A stretch of DNA of 64,000 nucleotides, from the NCBI RefSeq assembly GCF_040958095.1, contig NC_091160.1, positions 38,071,996 to 38,135,995 on the forward strand, read 5' to 3'. The notes under the pieces were generated by a model that was given only the letters and a program-made list of their open reading frames with translations, searched no databases and was not told the origin of the DNA. Both the position numbers and the translations under genes were made by a program. Source of the DNA: Procambarus clarkii. Taxonomy: Eukaryota > Arthropoda > Malacostraca > Decapoda > Cambaridae. Position 1 is the stretch's first letter. Every line of letters begins with the position of its first letter. Shown here in pieces: positions 56,009-64,000 of this stretch.

Positions 56009-56679
56009 CTACAGATTTGATGATGAAGTTTGTAATATCCTATTCTCTGTCATTCACGTATGTGACAGAAAACAGTATTCCACTCACCACATTTCTCCCG
56101 TCAGCTTAATAATAATAATCATAATAATAATTTATATTTATAGAAAAACACATAAATTTTATACATGATACAGTTGAGAACTCGTAGGTAAACAATGTAC
56201 ATTATAAAAGTCACTAATACATAGTTTTGGGCACAATGTAAACCTGCCCATCCTCCTGTTTAGACAGTACCTCTCGTAATTATATGGACTGTCGTACATA
56301 TATTGACTTAAAGGACAATTAGAGAGAATTTGGTACTAATACCTTTATTGAGCCTGGAAAAAATCAAGCTAAAACCAAACTTAAATATTCTTAGGACTAA
56401 TATAGCACTTTGTTACTTGGTTGAAACAGGGGGAGGCCTTAAAGGCCTTGTTAGGCCTTAAATAGCGTGTATTAGGCCTAGGGTGGTTAGGTTTTATTAG
56501 CAAAATATCTACGAAACCTTTCCCGATTTGTCCAAATTCAATAGTACCAAATTCCACTTTATAATTGTCCATTACGTCAATATATGTATGATGGTCCACA
56601 TCGTTACTATTAGTAATATTAAAACAGTGGGTTTCGAGCGAGAAGGAGCACCATGGACTGTCTTCTCAGCATGGAACAT
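56009..56679. other. Nothing recognised
   Basis: AT-rich, with an (AAT)n-like run near 56108-56140. No supported feature. Confidence 0.35.
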
Positions 56680-58870
56680 TGAATAATGGGCAATAATCGC
56701 CGGAGGAGGCTGCTTCTTGCAGCTTTCTTTGACATCCAGAGTGCGTCTGACTCTGCATCACACACTGCTGTCCTTCAGGGCTTGGCTCGACTAGGACTCT
56801 CAGGTTTCACGATGAGGTGGTTTGAAAACTATCACAGGGTCGTCTTTTGGAGTGGCGGTGGGTGGTGTCGTCCCCTCGTCCTGCCCGGTCACCCATGATG
56901 TTTCCCACGGAGCGATACTCACCCCACTCCCATTCTCCATCATTCTCTCTGATCTTCCAGTTTTCTGTGGTGCCCAGGTTTTAGGTTAGGCAGATGACTT
57001 ATAGGCTTGTGGAGATGGTGCCACTCTTCTGGAGGCGCAGAGTTTCCTGCGGGAGGCGGAGTATGCGCTCTCTGCACATGTGATGGGGAAGAGGCTCTCA
57101 ATCAGTCTGAAGAAGAGTTGCAGGTGGACCTGGACCTGGACCTGCTTACAGGCTCAACTGGTGGTGACTATCGGGGGTCGTCGTCTCCCGGTCGCCAAGG
57201 ATCACAGGTGGCTAGGAGTGGTTGTTGATGGCCCTCAGCTATCGTAAAAGCGTCACGTAGCTTCCTTGGGGGAGGGGGGGCGGGCTCCTATCTGCACCGC
57301 ATCACCATCATGAAGCGGCTTTCCGGGATGGCATGGGGGTTTCGCGGGTGTCCCTCTCTCTTAGTTCTCTATAAGGCCTTCCTATGTAGCAGGATCATGT
57401 ATGAGATTAAAGTTTATGGTTCGGCGGCTCCATCGGTCTTAGCGCAGCTTTATTCTTTCCAGAATGGTGCCCTTCGCTCTGCGCTTGCGGTTATGCCCTC
57501 CTTGCCTATGCCTCTCCATGCAAAGTCGGGAGTTTGGCCACTGCGATTTGGACGCCTTCTAGTCCTTTGTCGACGACTCCAACGGATAGTGCGTCTTCCA
57601 GCTGCACTTTTGCTTACTCGCTTGCAGCCCGATGAACACTTGTGGGATGTGCCGGCGGGACGTTTCAGGCGCCGTCATCTGCCTTTCGTAGTCTGAGCCT
57701 TTGACACTTATTCAGAGTTTTCCGTTCCAGTCCCAGAACCCGTCCCTGGTTTGGTTATCAGTGTTTCGGTGGACGTTTTCATGCCTCCTTGCCGGAAGAA
57801 GGATTTAGAGGGTCTAGACCCTTCGATATTCCCTGACCTGCGTGCCTTATACCAAGGATACCAGAAGGTTTACACAGATGGGTCCCATGTTAATCAGTTG
57901 CCGACAACCTCGGCGGCTGCTTTCTATGCTCCTGTCTCCTTGTGTCAGACATGGAAGCTTTCTCCTGATCATTCGTGCCTGGCTGGGGAACTTCGCAATT
58001 TTACTCGTATTAATACTCCTCCATCACGTATCCGGGCCCTCATTGGTTGTCTTCTACGTGGACTGTCTTGCAGCCCTGTGTCTGATATCTTTTCAGCGTC
58101 CGCGGGTCTACCATCATACGGTGGCACAGATCCATGGGGAATTGCTGTCTTACTCAGGTTTCCCGGGTTGGTCAGTCTCTGCACTGGGTTCCATCTTATG
58201 CATGGTTTCATGGCAATGAGAAGGTAGATGAAGTAGCGGGATTGGTGTATGTTCACCATAAAGTTACACAGGTACTTCTGGACCTAAAAAAGACTCTGTA
58301 GCATGTTCAAGCAGCCTGCCTCACGGCTTGGGCGGAGGAGATGTTGACTGTCCTTAGGTTTTCTCTGGGTAGCCTCCGATAGAGTGCCTCTCCCCGTCCT
58401 CAGGCCCGTCAACACTCGCATCTTCTTGACATGACCCTTACTCGTCTTCGGATTGGGTAAACCTCTCTGGGTGCGCATCTCCATCGTCTTTAAGTTGGTG
58501 GATTCCCCCTACTGTCAGTGATGTTCGAACCAGGAGGATACTGTGGAACATCTATTTCTCCATTGCCCACGGTTTCACAGTGCACGTCAGGCTACAGTGC
58601 TGTCTGTAGGCTACATATTCCTTGCCTCACGGTTCCCATTCTCCTTGATGGAGCGGGTGCAGAAGATGAGGACGTCCGTTATGGCATCCTTCGCCATACC
58701 TTTCACTTTATTGGACACGTCTGTCGACAGTAGAGACTTTAGGGTTACCATCCCTCTCCGCACTTTTCTGGTATCGTGCAGCTGGGGCGCATCCGAGTCC
58801 TCGATCGTCAGCGCCCCTATATCAACAACAACAGTACTATCAAAACAGGAGGATGGGCTGATGTAAACAT
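56680..58870 (+). mobile_element. R1/I-type LINE with RT and RNase H, broken
   Basis: Pieces in the expected order: RT motif region LLLAAFFDIQSASDSASHTA and LARLGLSGFTMRWFENY (56690-56850); a post-RT region with LSGMAWGFRG...LYKAFLCSRIMYEIKVYGSA (57310-57700); RNase H start KVYTDGSHVNQLPTTSAAAF (57870-57930); and a zinc-knuckle-like end DTVEHLFLHCPRFHSAR near 58540-58590. There are numerous frame breaks. It is richer in GC than nearby DNA and unrelated to the 49-52 kb LINE. Confidence 0.75.
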
Positions 58871-59124
58871 AATTTGGATATTTATTTACGTGTATAATTT
58901 GGTAATACTTAAAACTAAACAGAAAGTTAGTTTACCTATAGGAGTTGTTAAAGATATTTAGCAAATGATTTACAATTTGAAGGTGATATTTAGAAACTGT
59001 AGTATTTTATGACACAATAACGGCAAAACACAGCACACAAATGCGTCTGAGCACGTGCGCACGCAAATGATGCTCATGCAGCACTAAAAATGTGATTTGA
59101 TTAAATATCTTCGACCTAAATAGT
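58871..59124. other. Nothing recognised
   Basis: AT-rich spacer between two LINE copies. Confidence 0.3.
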
Positions 59125-59960
59125 CACGAGCGTTTAGTTTTGTTCATTTATTATGCACCCCATACTCATCTTGTGGGAGGTAGTGGAAAGGGTTACAGAG
59201 GCACATAATGGGCTCAGGGACTGAACCCCACAATTCATTTAGCTAAGCAAGTTACAATCTTGATGAGCTAGTTACAAAATTCAGTATAAGTCGTCACATC
59301 ATAAATGGGTTTGAGATCGACCACAAGTACAATTTATAAATTAAGCAACTGACATATGTGGAGAGCTAGTGTCACAATTGATATGTTTGTCCTGCACACC
59401 GCCCCCCATCCAATGGGCAGCGGTGGAGAGGTTACAATCACTTAGATACTACCTACTGTTTGCAAACTGGGGATATTTGGCTAAAATTTCTGGTAGCAGA
59501 TCATTTTCAATGAAATATTTACACATTGTTGGAACATTGGTTATAGAATTGTCCCTGAATTTATGTATCTTTTCGCACTCCATCACATAGTGACGGAGAG
59601 TGTCCGAATAATTTTGTTGACAGTTTACATTTGGTCAGGTCTAAATCAGCAGACAATGAGAATTCCCAGAGATACTTGTAACCGAGTCTAAGCCGAGCAG
59701 TAGTAACATCTAGAAGTCTTCTGATTTTATTGGATGAACCATAGATGTGTGGCTCCTCTTGCATGATAGTGTGATGATAGATGGAGTTACTGGTGTCGGA
59801 TTCACTTTGCCTCAGATCTACAAGATTTTGTTGAAGTTCTTGGTGCACTGCTGCTCTCAGATCGCTCATTGACAATCCAAGGTTACACTCAACGTCTCCT
59901 TTAATCCTTTTGTACCAAGCTCTCTCTCTATCTATACTGTTTTTCAGATCCTTAAAAAGA
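59125..59960 (-). mobile_element. I-type LINE 3' end, copy 2
   Basis: The same 3' UTR and C-terminal region as 36236-37040: LRQSESDTSNSIYHHTIMQE, PHIYGSSNKIRRLLDVTTAR, LRLGYKYLWEFSLSADLDLT. Confidence 0.82.
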
Positions 59961-60044
59961 CAGCCGCATTTTTCCTGCTGCTGACTTGACTAGTTGGGTT
60001 CATCCTTATTCATCATTAGACTGATGATTATTCATTGGTGTTGT

Positions 60045-60640
60045 TGTTTTAGATTCAGCTACTCAGAACAAAAACTTCCAAGTACCACGGGCTATGGTGA
60101 GCCCGTAGAGGACTTACCTGGCACATACAAGGCTGTATGTTCGGTGAAAGATTACTGTCATATCATTCACTATGCCAAAGTGAATGATATGACATAGGGA
60201 AAGATACGACAGTAATCACACGCACCGACGATCGTAGGAGGCTTCGTATACATAAGGAGGTGTTCATTCGGTAGCTGACACCAGTAATCAACATCCAGAT
60301 GAATTCTACTTCGAGCATACAACTGTTCGATGGTCCTCCACTGATCCGGAGGGAAGATGTAAGACCTATATGCAGGCGATGAGTCACAATAACGTGGCTG
60401 AAGCAATCGACTTGAGAATGGTCCAGGACGGACCGAAACGTCGTCGTCCCTTCAATTTCTAGTGTGTGGTCTGGTCAACATGTAAGACCTAGCGGACAGC
60501 TAAAAGCCGGAGTCAGGCAACAATCACCTCACCCTACCCTTCGCCACTCCCTACGATTAAGAGGCTTAATTTTGGTGAATCGTAGAGTGGGGTGTATCCA
60601 CACTTATAAATGTCTAGATTTCTTCTTGTTAGAGCACCAT
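60045..60640 (+). repeat. Composite repeat, copy 2 (see 40525)
   Basis: GATTCAGCTACTCAGAACAA, GGGCTATGGTGAGCCCGT, GCACCGACGATCGTAGGAGG and TGATCCGGAGGGAAGATGTA match the copy at 40.5 kb. An insert at about 60370-60480 holds a GGTCCAGGACGGACCGAAAC phrase. Confidence 0.65.
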
Positions 60641-60654
60641 CTGGTCACCACTTG

Positions 60655-61135
60655 GTCCGGGAGACATCTCCCGTCACGCAGGGTGCAGTCGCGCCTCCAC
60701 AGATCTCCAGTATCAGCTCTTGATACTGGTAATGGCTCAAAAGGGCCACCACTTACGAGCTATTCATGCCCGTGCCACCTTTTAGGTGGCTTCATCTTCA
60801 TCAATCAATTCAATCTGTTTAAATCACGGAAGACATCTTCCGTCACGCAGGGTGCAGTCGCACCTCCACAGATCTCCAGTATCATCTATTGATACTGGTG
60901 ATGGCTCAAAAGGGCAACCACTTACGAGCTATTCATGCCCGTGCCACCTTTTGGGTGGCTTCATCTTCATAACACATTCACAAAGGAGACATCTCCCGCC
61001 ATGCAGGGTGCATTCGCACCTCCACAGATCTCCAGTATCAGCTCTTGATACTGGTAATGGCTCAAAAGGGCCACCACTTACGGGCTATTCATGCCCGTGC
61101 CACCTTTTGGGTGGCTTAATCTTCATCATCATCTT
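60655..61135 (+). repeat. Three tandem copies of a 150-170-bp repeat
   Basis: Copies start at about 60657, 60828 and 60985. Each has AGACATCTCCCGTCACGCAG, CTCCACAGATCTCCAGTATC, ATGGCTCAAAAGGG, CATGCCCGTGCCACCTTT and a CTTCATCTTCATCA end. Single fragments are seen reversed at 41940 and 47480. Frames of 129-142 codons cross it by chance. Confidence 0.85.
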
Positions 61136-61139
61136 GTTA

Positions 61140-61580
61140 GCGCCCCCTACCCAGCACCGCACCTGTGCCAGGTAAGTCCACTACGGGCTCACCATTAGCT
61201 CTTTTGTCCAGCCTCTCAACTGTCGATCAACTGGTGTACAGATTCCTGAGCCTACTGTGCTCTATCCTATCTACATTTGAAACTGTGTATGGAGTCAGCC
61301 TCCACCACATCACTGCCTAATGCATTCCCTCCATTAACAACTCTAACACTGAAAAAGTTATTTCTAACGTCCCTGTGGCTCATTTGGGTACTCAGTTTCC
61401 ACCGGTGTCCCCTTGTTTGCGTACCACCCATATTGAACAATTTATCCTTTTCAACCCTGTCAATTCCATAGCTCATGCTACCTGCCCCGCTCCTGTGCCA
61501 GGTAAGTTACGGGCTCCCCATAGCCCGTGCTTCTTGGAACTAGTTCCGAGTAGCTGAATCTATAACAACAACAACAAACA
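61140..61580 (-). mobile_element. CR1 subfamily-B fragment between inverted repeat ends
   Basis: 61196-61476 encodes, on the minus strand, IDRVEKDKLFNMGGTQTRGH, RWKLSTQMSHRDVRNNFFSV and a VEADSIHSFKCR end. It is flanked by reversed GGGCTCACCAT/GTGCCAGGTAAG pieces at 61160-61195 and 61490-61580. Confidence 0.72.
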
Positions 61581-62165
61581 TCTTGTAAGCGTGTCTGTTA
61601 CAAATTTGCTTACTGTTATGGGGGGTATAGAGTATTAAGGAGAAGGGCCAACAGCTAGAATCAGGATGTATCAAAATTAGTGGAGATCAGATAGACCCGG
61701 CCGGCCCCCAATAAGAACATAAACAATATTAATTAATTTAGTGGCTTCACGAAAATATGTCAGCCTAGAAATTGATCATTGATCCCCTACACAGGAAGAA
61801 TGGATACTCATTTAAAAACTAACATATTTATTAAACCCTCTTAACAACCCCCAATATACATTAACAACAATAACAATAACTACTTTACCACACTATTTTA
61901 CGTTAAAAGCCTTGGTCCACATAAGCAGGATACAAGGTTTTACAATTAGGACAAACTAGGGTAAAGTCTACTTGTAAAGAACTCTAAAGCCTAAAGCAGC
62001 TTGGGGTAGTGAGCCCCACGTGGTACCCTATCACAATACAAACACTGGCTTATACTACACAATCACTATACAAGTCACATAAGCCTATCTAGTAGCACGG
62101 TTACATAGGAGGATACTTATCTTAGCTGTTGTGGAAACTTAAGGTAAGGTAAAGGGGGAAGGAAG
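61581..62165. other. Nothing recognised
   Basis: AT-rich sequence without a supported feature. Confidence 0.35.
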
Positions 62166-62485
62166 AGGAGAATGGGTTCGAGTCACTTCTGGGGTGTGAG
62201 TTTTCAGTCGCATATAGTCCTGGGGACCATTCAGGCTTGTTGGCATTTGTGTTCCTCACGTGTGCCCCAAAGAATGAGGTGATTTGATAAAATGCTATGC
62301 CCAAGATTACCATCCGAGTGCCGGCTGGGAAGTGGTTCACATTACTTCGGCTATCACTTCCCTATTGTCCGGTCGTGACGGTCAAGCGGATTAAGGCGTC
62401 CTGTAGTTACCAGTTGCGTTGCTCCTGGGAGTATGGGTTCGAGTCACTTCTGGGGTGTGAGTTTTCAGTCGCATATAGTATAGTA
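62166..62485 (+). repeat. tRNA-derived SINE (family D), permuted copies
   Basis: 62170-62325 holds B-box GGGTTCGAGTCAC and the body (GTGAGTTTTCAGTCGCATAT, CTCACGTGTGCCCCAAAGAA). 62360-62485 holds the head (GTCCGGTCGTGACGGTCAAG, AGCGGATTAAGGCGTCC) and the same B-box again. The order is therefore body, then head plus start of body. Confidence 0.75.
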
Positions 62486-62870
62486 ATTACATTCTTGTAA
62501 ATTAAGCCACTAGTACGCACAGCGTTTCGGTCTGGTCCTTAATCTAAGAAAATTTGAAGTAGGTAAATACTGGCAAAATTTATAAAAATGATAATAGGTA
62601 CATAGCAAGAAAAAACTAAAAGATGAGATAAATTTGTAGGTATATTAAAGCACATAGGTAGCTCAGATTGATTGCAATGACAGCTTGAATGGTAGTTTAA
62701 CAAAAATTAGTAGGCACAATACAACATATGGCTAGTGCATAAAAGAAGACAGCAATGAACACAATGATAAAATTGTTTGGATTAAGTACATAAAGATTTG
62801 GAGATCGGGTAACACTAGATACAGATCAAATTTAAAGCTCAGTGTAGGGAGGCTTCGTTCTGCAAATTTT
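62486..62870. other. SINE-B 3' fragment and unrecognised DNA
   Basis: A minus-oriented SINE-B/LINE 3' tail at about 62497-62545 (AAGCCACTAGTACGCACAGC). The rest is AT-rich. Confidence 0.5.
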
Positions 62871-62874
62871 TCAA

Positions 62875-64000
62875 ACCTGAGAGAAAGCTTGGAGGGCTTG
62901 AAGAATTGCAGAACGAAGCCTTGAGGATTATCCTTGGGTGCCCTCGTACCACAAAGATACTTAATATGAGAAAGGAACTTAATATTCCGAGCGTTGTTGA
63001 TCGTGTTACTGAAATTAACTGTCAAATTGGTATAAAAATGCTTAGGCTAACTCATCCTAACCCTTGCACAGAAGCCCTCCAGAATTTCTTTATTTATGAT
63101 CAGCATTGTTCCAAATGGATAATTAAAACTGGAACTCAACTCAGAATGTATCAGGTTCATAATTTGTACCAAGAGAAACAACAACGACACTTTCCTGCAC
63201 CGTGGGAGATTACACTCTTTCCAGTTTTAATCCCTCCCTTTCCACCCAAGAAGCAAATTAGAGATCAGCTCAAGCTTCGTCTTGAGGCAAAGCTCAACGC
63301 CTTAAGCCATATTGATGCTCTGTCCACAGAGCATTCTCTCTCTCAAATCATATACACTGATGGTTCCCTACACCGCCCCACGGGTGCAGCTGGAAGTGCA
63401 GTTGTCCTGACAATGGGCGATGGCCTATACTTTGAGTGGAGAGTCCGTATAAACAACTGGGCCTCTACCCTTCAGACCGAACTATTTGCCTTGCTCCTTG
63501 CACTGAAATGTGTACAAGTCTCCAAACTTGATACATTAATTGTAAGTGACTCCTTATCATCCTTAAATGCTCTTAACTCTTTAAGACATAACTGTAACAT
63601 GCTCGTGTCCGAAGCTAGACACAAATACAACAAAATTATTATGGATGGTAACAGAGTCCATTTCATGTGGTCTCCATCTCATGTTGGACTCCGAATGCAT
63701 GATAGAGCTGATAGGTTAGCCAAAGAATCAGCCTTTAAAGGAGCCGTTGAGTGTAACCTTGGATTGTCAATGAGCAATCTGAGAGCAGCAGTACACCGAG
63801 AACTTCACCAAGATCTTGTAAATCTGAGGCAAAGTGAAATTGACACCAGTAATTCCATCTATCATCATACTATCATGCAAGAGGAGCCACATATCTATGG
63901 TTCATCCAATAAAATCAGCAGACTTCTAGATGTTACTACTGTTCGTCTTAGACTCGGTTACAAGTATCTCTGGGAATTTTCATTATCTGCCGATGTAGAC
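62875..64000 (+). mobile_element. I-type LINE, RNase H domain open to window edge
   Basis: One long open frame without stops to the edge. It encodes a post-RT region (LEELQNEALRIILGCPRTTK, LRLEAKLNALSHID), then RNase H with its four catalytic acids in context: YTDGS (D at 63359-63361), TELFALLLALK, VSDSLSSL, and SHVGLRMHDRADRLAKES. It ends in the region shared with 36.2-37.0 and 59.1-60.0 kb (SNSIYHHTIMQEEPHIYGSS). The coding part looks intact here, so this may be the youngest copy; the rest lies outside the window. Confidence 0.85.

Overview
This is a eukaryotic, repeat-rich, intron-rich window, most likely from a decapod crustacean (crayfish or lobster type). The reasons are several tRNA-derived SINE families of the kind common in decapod genomes, CR1/Jockey/I-type LINEs, DIRS-like relics, arrays of AACCT-type repeats (arthropod telomeres are TTAGG), and short exons in large introns. 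The species call is an inference from remembered repeat families.

Two host genes can be reconstructed, both on the minus strand. Gene 1 (844-30264) has 13 coding exons whose splice phases join into one open frame of 639 residues. It encodes an intracellular leucine-rich-repeat protein with a possible elongin-BC/cullin-2 (VHL-box-like) N-terminus and an acidic C-terminal tail. Gene 2 (42545-54775) has 5 coding exons joining into 682 residues. It is a 12-TM proton-oligopeptide-transporter family member (SLC15/PTR2/POT) with a large extracellular domain between TM9 and TM10, and several residues typical of coupled transport are changed. An orphan exon-like piece at 55905-56008 resembles the same extracellular domain, which suggests a decayed tandem paralogue.

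Almost everything else is mobile or repetitive DNA. Introns of gene 1 hold CR1 LINE pieces (1.7-2.9, 7.7-8.0, 12.2-13.0, 14.7-16.0, 18.2-18.7, 22.6 kb), a piggyBac-type MITE (3.55-4.44 kb), GC-rich long-inverted-repeat foldback elements (5.6-7.1, 18.7-20.5, 23.8-25.6 kb), hairpin repeats (7.0-7.3, 10.0-10.3 kb), a Tigger/pogo-like DNA transposon carrying a foldback insert (23.3-26.05 kb), and a broken DIRS-like retroelement (about 26.7-29.8 kb) that carries an LTR-like insert. Between the genes (30.3-42.5 kb) lie telomere-like and CCACACC-type arrays, a 218-bp GA microsatellite, and LINE and SINE copies. Gene 2 introns hold a 26-bp minisatellite and a nearly full-length LINE (49.2-52.6 kb). 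The right end (54.8-64 kb) is a LINE/SINE field ending in an I-type LINE whose RNase H domain keeps all its catalytic acids.

The two genes show no evident functional link; they only share a strand. All exon calls come from reading splice sites and phases by eye, without transcript evidence.
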